A stretch of DNA of 64,000 nucleotides from Pycnococcus provasolii. Taxonomy: Eukaryota; Chlorophyta; Pseudoscourfieldiophyceae; Pseudoscourfieldiales; Pycnococcaceae. The DNA is taken from the NCBI GenBank assembly GCA_938743325.2, contig OW568895.1:312501-376500 (forward strand). The letters are read 5' to 3'. The position numbers and the translations under genes were made by a program. This document shows, piece after piece, positions 30,501-38,603 of the stretch. Numbering within the stretch: position 1 is the stretch's first letter; each line of letters opens with the position of its first letter. Below the pieces are notes generated by a model. The model searched no databases, was not told the DNA's origin, and worked only from the letters and a program-made list of their open reading frames with translations.

Positions 30501-32115
30501 GACGCCTCCTGCGGCGGAGACGGGTAGTAACCGTCGTACACGCTCATCCTTGGCTCGTACACGTCTTCCGGCTTGAACACGTCCGCGGGGTCGGGCTGGA
30601 TGAGCACGCACTTGGCAAACGGGGACTTGGCGAAGCCGACGCCGCTCATCGTGATCTGAACGACGCCGTCCATAGGCACGGTGGCGGGAGAAGTCTCCAC
30701 GAAAGGCTGCGCCCACGGCACCGGGTTGTAGATGAAGTACGAGTTGGTCGGGTAATCCAGCATTGTGATGGTGTCGTCGTCCAAGTCGCGCGGCATGATG
30801 CTTCCCGTCGTCGCGTTCTTGCCGCCAGCCGTGTATCCAGCCTTGTCGAGCACGCCCGGCTGGCGCGTGAGTCCGCCCGCAAACGGCTCGGGGTAGTCCA
30901 TCTGCTTGAGCGTGCGCCGCCCGCTGGGCGTGGGCGCCGGCGCCCCTCCCTCCATGCAAGGGTCTGAGAAGCGCGCGTACAGCACGCGGCCGGCAGTGAC
31001 GTCCACCTGCACGCCGTGGTCGGCGTCCATCTCGCGCTTCGGAATTCCCTGCGGCATGCGGAACAGCATCGTCTGCACCTCCGCGGCGTTCACCGCGCGG
31101 TTGTAGATGACCGTCTCGTCGAGCACGCCCTCGAAGGGGTCCGTCGAGATGTCCGGGCACCGCTCCGCGATGCGCACCTCGCTACAGCATCCGGCACCGC
31201 CGCCGTACGTCTGCGTCGGCATTGCAAACGACCCGTTGCTCAAAATAGTCCCCTCGTAGCCGGTGTCGTACGGGCTGTCGAGGTACGGGTCGTGCACGAG
31301 CAGGCGCCTGCGCGTCGCTTGCGGAATAATATCCGGCGGCGGAGGTGGCGGAGGCGAGTTCGGCGGCGGAGGCGGCGGAGGCGGTGGCGGTGGAGGAGGC
31401 GGTGGCGGAGGAGGAGGTGGTGGCGGTGGCGGTGGCGGCGACGGCGGTGCCGGGCAGTACTGCGGGAACACCTCTGTTTTGAACGTCATGCCGGCTTCCG
31501 TGCCGTTTTGAAGGATGAGCTCCTGCGGCTCGCCGTCAACGTACAGCGTGCCCTCTCCGCTCTCCTCGATCGAGACAATGGCGTGGTGCCACATGTGGTC
31601 TGTGAACTGACACCGCGTCAACACGCGCACGCCTACTACGTCCTCGAACACGAACCGCGCCGCGGCGGGGTCCCACTGCAGCGCCATCTTGCAGTCGAAG
31701 CGAATCAACGTCTCATCCTGAAGGGTTAGAAAGGGAACGAAGAGTGCAAGAGTGTTTGTGTTAGTGTTGTTGTTGTTGTTGACGTCGCTTCGCCTTGCGC
31801 GATCTTCTGCACAAGTCGCGTGCTCGTTTGCCGTTTCGCTCCCCTTTCGAGGCAAACCTTTTGAAGCGCGCGTTTCGTTGAGAACCCCACAGAAAGAACA
31901 AAAAAGGCAAAAACAGGTTCCGCAGCGCGCGCGCCAGCGCACTCGGCACCTCTTCATCCGTGTCGCCATCCTTGTTTGCTGTCCACACCACCCATGCGCG
32001 GTAGCACACCACCCACTCCACTCACCTTTGCATATGCTGGTGCCAGCAAGACCGCGAGCGCGGTCGCCACGAGCGCCATCGCGCCTAGCGCGTTTCTTCT
32101 CCAGTTGGCCAGCAT
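21569..32115 (-). CDS. Giant secreted LamG/IPT/filamin/Kelch multidomain protein, two exons (32115-32026, 31717-21569)
   Basis: Exon 1 encodes 30 residues forming a signal peptide (RRNALGAMALVATALAVLL, cleavage after APAYA) and ends AAG|GTGAGT; exon 2 resumes in phase 0 after CCCTTCAG|GAT. The total is 3,412 residues. Domains in order (approximate residues): partial LamG (31-115), Pro-rich (122-160), IPT/TIG (352-406), LamG (552-696), IPT (742-836), LamG (939-1199) interrupted by Ser-Pro/poly-Pro (961-997), Pro-rich (1227-1242), IPT (1329-1429), LamG (1436-1599), LamG (1622-1786), filamin-like (1936-2039), ShKT-like six-Cys (2051-2102), LamG (2259-2422), Ig/filamin-like (2519-2762), and a Kelch propeller (2766-3412) with DUF2341 (2812-2929) nested in it. 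No C-terminal anchor is seen. It is probably a cell-wall or matrix adhesin. Seven RRxL-type motifs lie in the N-terminal half. The first LamG lacks its opening strands, so an exon may be missing. Confidence 0.85.
31718..32025 (-). other. Intron separating the signal-peptide exon of the giant protein
   Basis: This 308-bp intron has donor AAAG|GTGAGT and acceptor TTTCTAACCCTTCAG|GATGAG. It is phase 0, and its interior encodes implausible Asn/Thr runs. It joins a perfect signal peptide to a secreted domain array that otherwise has no start. Confidence 0.82.
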
Positions 32116-34147
32116 GCTTTGTTTTTCTCTCTCACTCTTTTCTGCGAAGCTTGTGCAGTCACCTTTCCAGGTCTTGAGCTCGCGTGCTGTATTCTGCGCG
32201 CGAGAACGAGACGAGAAGCACCGCGCCTTTCGCAAGCTCTGAAGTGCAGGCCAACAACACCCAGTGTCAAGCTGACTTCGTCTAAGGTACCTACTACTGT
32301 GTCAAGCAAACTCAACGCAACCTCGCACAGATTCCAAGCAAGGCCCTTAAGTCAGCTGAGACACAGAAAGGCTCACCTCACACACAGAGATGCTGCAGAG
32401 GAGCGAAGTGTCAGAGCGAGACACACTCAGTCACTGAGCCTCCCTGTGAGCCGAGATGTGCACACCAAGCGAGAGCTTAAAGCTTAAAGCTGAGCTGCTT
32501 AAGCTTAAGCGCACTGCTCCGGAGACAGAGCCAAAGCGAGCCTGCAGCACTGGTTGGAGAGACTCGAGTCCTGCTGCGGCGAGGCGACCGAGAGAGAGAC
32601 GACAGGAGAGGAGAGGAGAGGAGAGGAGCGAGAGGCCGCGCACTTCCCTTCCCTTCACTTCCCCACCGAGCTGCCGAGGCCTCAAAGCTCCGAGGTGCGG
32701 TGAAGGCTGTTGTGCCTGGGAGTGCCTGTGCCTGTGCTTGCTTGTGCCTATGTTGGTTGGGTTCACGAGAACAGGGAGAACAGTGGTTGCCACAACAATA
32801 TGCATACAAGCTGCAATGCACTCCCCTCCCTCCTCCTGGTTCCTAGCAAGAACAGTCCCTAGTCTATCGTAGCACGAGTGGTGGAACAAAGAGTGTGCAC
32901 AGAGTAGTACTAGAGTGGTCTCTCTCGTAGAGGGCCTTTGCCTTTTCTTTCACGAGTTCGAGCAGGCAACTGGTCCCCTTCTTGTTGTCATCGGCCCTTT
33001 GTTGCGGGTGACAATCGAAAGGCATCTGTTCCAGGCAAGGCGCCTTGGGTGTTGCGTGGAATGCGTGAGATCCCAGGCGATGCAGCGAAACGAGACTCTC
33101 GAAACCATGCGTAGTACCCGGGTAGGGGAGACGACGAGCAACGAGCCAACCACTCCAAGACTGTTCCGTTCACGAGACACATCGTCGTCTGCATCGGCGT
33201 CGTCGTCGTCGTGCTCTCTCGCCCAGACTCTCTCGTTCGTCTTGGCACAGGGAACTTGGCAACCGCTAAAGCTTTCGTTTCGCCTTTCGACGACGGCTAT
33301 CACAGTACTGAGTACAGCATCGCGTCGTTCCTTCCCTCCATGCATCTCTCTCGTGTGTCGTGTGCTGGTTGGTTCATGGTTGAGCCTGAGAAGTTAACGT
33401 TTGCCACCTTGCTTGTAGGCTCTGGCAACGCGCCTCGCAACTCTCCAGTCTACAGGTGCCAGTTGAGTCGACTGGTCAGGTGTGACCGGTAATTGATCCT
33501 AACCTTAGAGCAGAAGGAAAACCGTTGACACTTGACACCTCCCGATGTAACCTGACCATCAGGTTTCAGGCTACAAAGTATATAATGGATATAAGCTAGG
33601 GTTTCGTCCCACGAACCATACATAGACTGTGCAGGATACCGCTCCCATGGACTGCCTGAACTTGCCATGTCGCCCAAGGGGCCAAAGGGCTCGGCTCATC
33701 CAATGTATGAACAGAGCGTCATGACCAGTCATGTACCAATATTGCCTTATGGCCGTCTTGCTCGCACGCCAAACATGGTGGTCAACTTGAACTTGGCCGC
33801 GGTCCCTCGTCTGGCTCGTCGTGGACTTGCTCGCCAAGCTATTTTAAAAAAATGACCAATTAGGGTATGTAAGTATAAAAATCGTGGTCAACATGGCCGC
33901 CGTGGTCATCCCTCGACACTCGTGGTGTTTTGTCTTGCTCGCCCACCGCCTGCAGTAAAGGTCGACTAGGAAGGTGGTCAACTTCACCACCAGGGAAAGG
34001 CGACTTGAGCGTGCTGAGGAGGGAATCATTCGTGCAGTTCAAGAGCGGGTCCCCAGGTGCCCTTTTAAGGTCCGGTCCCTTGGCCTTCGGCGTCGATCGC
34101 ACCTTGTATGTTTCGCGAACGTTCGTCAGACGCGTGCATAGCCTGTC
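32116..34147. other. Intergenic region, about 2 kb
   Basis: This separates the giant gene (-) from a small gene (+). Frames of 100-160 codons occur but have no coding-like codon use or recognisable domains, and I do not call them. Sequence features are AGCTTAAAGCTTAAAGC and GCTTAAGCTTAAGC palindromes at about 32475-32512 and GGAGAGGAGA repeats at about 32605-32632. Confidence 0.45.
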
Positions 34148-34429
34148 ATGTCCGACGAAGCAGGCGCCACCGCAGGCGCAGCCACCTCCCACTCCGTGCC
34201 GTCTCGGTACGCGGCCGCGGCGTGCCTCTCGCTCGGCGTGCGCCAAATGGCCGAGGACATCGGCGACCTCAGAGGCGCGCAGCGCAACCTCGAGCAGGCG
34301 TCCGCCCTCTACGACGAAGCGGCCCTGCTCGCCACCTCCTCCTCCGCCGCTGCCACCTCAGGCAACCAGACGGGCAGCCAGGCAAACGCCGCTGGCGGAT
34401 CAGGGAGCGACTCCATAGCATTAGTATAA
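34148..34429 (+). CDS. Small hypothetical Ala/Ser-rich helical protein
   Basis: The product is 93 residues. Codon use is strongly GC3-biased and matches the real genes, unlike the surrounding DNA. The core, residues about 20-65 (RYAAAACLSLGVRQMAEDIGDLRGAQRNLEQASALYDEAALLA), looks like a helical hairpin of MIT/TPR kind. The C-terminal third is Gly/Ser/Asn-rich and disordered. I recognise no family. Its 3' end faces the next gene only 42 bp away. Confidence 0.55.
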   Translation: MSDEAGATAGAATSHSVPSRYAAAACLSLGVRQMAEDIGDLRGAQRNLEQASALYDEAALLATSSSAAATSGNQTGSQANAAGGSGSDSIALV

Positions 34430-34471
34430 AGTATCTTAAAAGTATCTTACACGAACCTCCGTTGTCCGTCT

Positions 34472-35200
34472 CTACACAGTCTCTAGCGCGTACGTCTCGC
34501 CTCGCCGCCCTGCGCGGCTGAACCTCTTGTGCGTTGGTTTCGCCTCGCTCGCCTGCGCAGCGTAGTGCAGCGCGTTTGTCATCGCGCGTATATCCTCGGC
34601 GCCGAGCACGACACCCTCCGCTTCCGGTTTCGGTTCCGGTTTCGGTTCCGATTCATTGTTGGTACTTTCTGCGGGCGTGAACTGGCTTTGTTGCTTCTGC
34701 TGCTGCTGCTGTGCTTGTGCTTGTGCTTGTTCGTTCACGCTCAAGCCCCGCAGGCGTGCGAGCATCACCTCAGCCTGCTGCCACCTCGGACTCAGCTCGG
34801 GTGAGCTTCCTCCACTGTGGTGCTCGTCTGCGTTATCATCATCTTCGTGTCGTTGCATTCTTGAGTTGGTTCTGGGATGGCTATCGTGTGGTGTATTTGC
34901 GGCTTCTAAGTTGTGTTGTTTCATTTGTCGACGGCCGTGACTGCTGTGTCTGTTTCTAATGTGAGAATGGTGTTTGTACTTCGGCGGCGTATTGTTCGGC
35001 GGAACGGGGCGGAGCACCTGTGAGGTATCATTTTGCTGCTGCTGCGTCGTTCTCTCTTCTTCGCCTTCGACCTCGAGGAGGTTTGATGCGGTGGCGGTGG
35101 TAGGTTTCGTCGGACTTGCAAAGAGCGCATTCACGTTGGCCGGAGAGGCGGGCGCAGGCGCGACTCTATTGCGGTTGTTATCTCTAAAATATATTGACAT
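34472..35200 (-). CDS. Hypothetical low-complexity protein, probably missing a 5' exon
   Basis: The frame gives 242 residues from ATG 35200. The first eight codons are AT-rich and end in TATATTTTAG followed by AGATAACAACC, exactly like a splice acceptor. Coding-like codon use begins right after it. The true start is therefore probably in an exon further right, beyond or within the TTAGGG array at 35317. The protein is rich in Gln, His, Ser and Pro, with runs such as QAQAQQQQQKQQ, an EPKPEPKPEAEG run and SPELSPRWQQAEVMLARLRG. A conserved-looking helical end follows, GAEDIRAMTNALHYAAQASEAK. No family is recognised. Confidence 0.5.
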   Translation of the reverse strand: MSIYFRDNNRNRVAPAPASPANVNALFASPTKPTTATASNLLEVEGEEERTTQQQQNDTSQVLRPVPPNNTPPKYKHHSHIRNRHSSHGRRQMKQHNLEAANTPHDSHPRTNSRMQRHEDDDNADEHHSGGSSPELSPRWQQAEVMLARLRGLSVNEQAQAQAQQQQQKQQSQFTPAESTNNESEPKPEPKPEAEGVVLGAEDIRAMTNALHYAAQASEAKPTHKRFSRAGRRGETYALETV

Positions 35201-35770
35201 ATATGTATACACCCGTTGCTTACTTTTTTAATTTCAAAGATACAAAACCAGAAGTTTGACTAGGGTACTGGGTGGGTTTGACTGGTGCGCCGTACGGGGC
35301 TTTGTGGCGCACGGCGAACCCTAACCCTAACCCTAACCCTAACCCTAACCCTAACCCTAACCCAGGCAGTGACAGGCACGAGCCTCGACGAGTCCAACAG
35401 TTGAAGAGGTACCTTTAGAGGAAGATGAGAGAGCAAAGAGCAGGACGAGCCTCTGACGAGAAGGAGCGAACGGTGATTTGCGTAGTACTTATTCTGGAAA
35501 TCCCTCGGCCCCTCTTCTCCCCTCCCCTCCCCTCCCCGAGTCTCTCCCCGAGCAGCCGATCGAGGTCCGCCCCCAGTCTCGCGTGGAAGTGGCTCTTCTA
35601 CTGCATTCTTCACGAGGGGGCCCCTTGTTTCTCTCCACGCCTTTACAGTTGGTAGGTTTCTCTCCCTCGGGAAGGTTTCTCTCCTCTCCAGGTGACTCTC
35701 CAGGTGCCAGGGGTCCACCTAGGTGCCCCGCCCCACTGTTCCCACTGTTCCAACTCGACGAACATACGAT
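35201..35770. other. Divergent intergenic region with telomere-like array
   Basis: The region contains the longest interstitial telomere array of the window (35317-35363) and a CCCCTCCCCTCC tract at about 35519-35540. It may also hide the 5' exon of the minus-strand gene to its left; I could not place it. Confidence 0.4.
35317..35363 (-). repeat. Interstitial telomere-like array (CCCTAA)x8, near perfect
   Basis: About 47 bp of uninterrupted AACCCT units, equal to TTAGGG on the minus strand. No degenerate unit is seen, so it is young or maintained. Confidence 0.92.
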
Positions 35771-38473
35771 ATGGCGCACCACGTCGACGGCGCGCTTTTG
35801 TATATCTCGCGGCCCAAGTCGCGCGTCGAGTCGCGCACGAACATGCGAGTCGCCATGCTCTCGAAAGAAAGCGTGGGCTTGGGCTTGGGCTTGGGAGGAG
35901 CAGGAGGAGCTCTTGGGTTGGACATACCTGGCTCGCAGTCGTCGAGTGCGCTCTTCGGAAGGCCGTCGACGGCGTTCGACAGGCTGTTCGCGCCAAGCAC
36001 GACGCGGTACGATAAGAGTGGTGTCAAGAGCCACGTCGGTGGAGGAGGGGGCGGGGCGGCGAAACAGCAAGGACTCAACAGCCTAAGGCCGGCGACGAGA
36101 GGCTCGCCGACGGCAAGCCCCATGCGCTTCCCGTCGCTGGGACCAAGCCACTCGGCGCCGGACGTCGGCATGCCAACGCCAAGCCCGTGGAGGCCGACGT
36201 CGTTCAAACCCGCGCACGATAGAGCCACGTCGCGGCCGTCAACGACACACCAGCAAAGAAGAGCAATCACGCCAGCGCCGGGAATGGGAAGGCCGCCGCG
36301 CCTCTCTATGACTGCCCCAAGGCAAGCAGGCACCGCGACGCAGACGGCGGCAAAGGCGACACTCGGGGGCAGGCAAAGCAGCCCAGACTCCGTGCTCAAC
36401 AGCTCGGGGGATGGCGGCGGGAAGGATCCTGACACGTCGCCGGACCACATCCTGCACGAAATGCTCGCTCTTTCTGGAGCTAATTTGCCGGCGACGTTCG
36501 CAAACCCCGCGGTGGACGACTACGAGTTGAGCCTTGAGCGCAAGGCTCAGGAGTCGGCACTCGAGAGTGACGCCAACAACGCCGCAAACCATGTATTCAA
36601 GCTCAACGATGAGCTGAACGCGTTCAAGCGCACAACGGAGCAGCGCGAGAACACGCTCAGGGAGCTGACAGAACAACTGCACGCGATGGACTACGACTCG
36701 TGGGCAACGCTGACGGAGTCGGAAACCATGCGCAGCTCCGCGAGCGCGTGGTCTGGGCAGCACGAGGAGGTGACGCACCTCACGGAAGAGCAGGTCAACT
36801 ACGACATCAAGGTGGTGCAGCACATGGTCAAGCGCACCGAGTCGGAGCGGAGCAACGCGGAGAGGGAGGTGTACAACGCCAAGCAGGCGCTCATCAAGGC
36901 GAACAAGGCTCTTCACGAGCTGCACACGCGCCTCGCCGTCGCGCAGTCGGAGGAGCAGTCTGCTGTGCACGAGATTGAGCGAATCATGCTCGAAGAGTCC
37001 CACAAGCGCTCTGTGCGATCGTCAAAGCTCTACGAGGCTGGCGCGAAGGTGAAGAGCATTGTCGCCAGCCATGCGAATCGCGCCAAGTTTGAAAAGCGGC
37101 GAATCATGCACGGAGAAGAGGCGCGCAAAAAGATGATTGAAGATCTCGAGCTCAAGATGGGGCGGCGCGTTTCCAATAATATGTCGTCGACCGTGGCAGA
37201 CCCGCTCACGCGCAAGATCGAAATGAAGAGGCGCGCTGCCTTTCTCAAGATTCAGCAGGCAACGGGAGCGACGGACCTCGATGACATTCTGTACCGCTGG
37301 CAGGGCCGAGACGAAGCTCTGCGAGAGCTGCAGCTTAAGATGGAAAGCGTGGAACAGCTGCAGCAGGATAAAGTCAGCGAGCTAAGGCAACTCCGTGAGC
37401 AGGCGTTCGCGTTGTCAAGTTCCGGCTTTGCCAACCAGTTCCGATGGAAAGAGTATGACAATCTCGAGACAAAAGCCAGCGTGCTGCAGTCCAGAAAAGA
37501 TCTTGCGGGTGAACGGTACATTGGGCAGCTGCAGAACATTCAGCTCAGCGCCAACGGAATTGGTGAGGTGCTTGGGCGGCTCGGGGTGGATATTCGCCAG
37601 GATATGATCAGAATAACAAGGAGTCTTGGCGGCTACGGCACGGCGTCTTCGTCCAGTGGTGAAGGGGATGCCAACGCAGCCGCGGGAGGGGAACAAGTAG
37701 CGGCAAGCGAATCTGGAAGTCAGGCTGGATCGACAAAATCTGTCACCAAAGCTGCGCCTGCACCTGCCGTGGATGATGGTACCTTCACGGAGCAGCCCTA
37801 CGACGCCATATCCACTGTGCTAGGACGCGTGGAAGACGTTCTTGGAGAGGTGTTCGATATCGTCAGCGAGGAACAGAAGAAAATGAACCTTGAATCCGTT
37901 GACCTCGATGGCGACGGCGTCGCTGATCACGTGGTAGGCGCTGGTCAATCCATGACAACCGGAGAGTCGAGTCTGCCCACCTACAACACACGCATCACGC
38001 GTGTCATGTCCCGTCGCGCTGATACACATTTGAACGGTGGATGTTGCCGTGCGCCGCTGGCGCAGGAGAAGAAGAAACGGGCGAAGGCGGAACGCTCTTT
38101 TGCTCATACAGCGGTGATGGAAGACAACGCGTACGTATGGAAAGGCATAACAGACGATGACGACATGAGTGACATTGAGGACACACCTCTTGATCCTGCA
38201 CTACAACGTGCGGCCCAAAACGCAGAGAGCGCCAATTACACGGCACATGGCGAAGAGCCGCCGGACATCCCTCGCCTCAACATCGGTGGTAAGGAACCAG
38301 CTCACAAGACGTCAATCTCGAATATGATCAAGCGCGAACGGTTTGTACGCTCGCAGAAGAATGAGATGGGAGTCAACGACACAAGAACAGGAGGCAGCAG
38401 AGCCAAGCAAACGCTGGCTCGTTCTCGAATGCTTATGAGAATTGGGCGAACCCCAAACAAGCAGGACCAATAG
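35771..38473 (+). CDS. Outer dynein arm docking complex-like coiled-coil protein (ODAD/CCDC151-like)
   Basis: The product is 900 residues from ATG 35771; the frame is open upstream without ATG. Residues 1-230 are disordered, Ser/Pro/Gly-rich. Residues about 255-610 are coiled coil. The piece RKIEMKRRAAFLKIQQATGATDLDDILYRWQGRDEAL near residue 480-515 matches the F.KI..ATG.TD..(D/E)(I/V)...F signature of the CCDC63/114/151 group, which docks outer dynein arms on ciliary doublets. The C-terminal 280 residues are acidic and Ser/Thr-rich, with DDDDMSDIEDTPLD, and probably disordered. Axonemal function is inferred; another coiled-coil family cannot be excluded. Confidence 0.6.
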   Translation: MAHHVDGALLYISRPKSRVESRTNMRVAMLSKESVGLGLGLGGAGGALGLDIPGSQSSSALFGRPSTAFDRLFAPSTTRYDKSGVKSHVGGGGGGAAKQQGLNSLRPATRGSPTASPMRFPSLGPSHSAPDVGMPTPSPWRPTSFKPAHDRATSRPSTTHQQRRAITPAPGMGRPPRLSMTAPRQAGTATQTAAKATLGGRQSSPDSVLNSSGDGGGKDPDTSPDHILHEMLALSGANLPATFANPAVDDYELSLERKAQESALESDANNAANHVFKLNDELNAFKRTTEQRENTLRELTEQLHAMDYDSWATLTESETMRSSASAWSGQHEEVTHLTEEQVNYDIKVVQHMVKRTESERSNAEREVYNAKQALIKANKALHELHTRLAVAQSEEQSAVHEIERIMLEESHKRSVRSSKLYEAGAKVKSIVASHANRAKFEKRRIMHGEEARKKMIEDLELKMGRRVSNNMSSTVADPLTRKIEMKRRAAFLKIQQATGATDLDDILYRWQGRDEALRELQLKMESVEQLQQDKVSELRQLREQAFALSSSGFANQFRWKEYDNLETKASVLQSRKDLAGERYIGQLQNIQLSANGIGEVLGRLGVDIRQDMIRITRSLGGYGTASSSSGEGDANAAAGGEQVAASESGSQAGSTKSVTKAAPAPAVDDGTFTEQPYDAISTVLGRVEDVLGEVFDIVSEEQKKMNLESVDLDGDGVADHVVGAGQSMTTGESSLPTYNTRITRVMSRRADTHLNGGCCRAPLAQEKKKRAKAERSFAHTAVMEDNAYVWKGITDDDDMSDIEDTPLDPALQRAAQNAESANYTAHGEEPPDIPRLNIGGKEPAHKTSISNMIKRERFVRSQKNEMGVNDTRTGGSRAKQTLARSRMLMRIGRTPNKQDQ

Positions 38474-38603
38474 TAGCAGCGTATATTTTGTGTGATGTGA
38501 TTATGATGTTATGATACCGTTTTCTTGTCAATTGGAAACAAAAGGAAAAAAAATACATCAGCAGAGGGGGGTGGGAATAGTTCTCAAAAGTCGTCCCCCT
38601 CAC

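Noticed and set aside
32431-33400. Open frames of 110-160 codons in the 32-34 kb gap
   Set aside because: Codon use and composition are not coding-like, the frames overlap on both strands, and no domain is visible.
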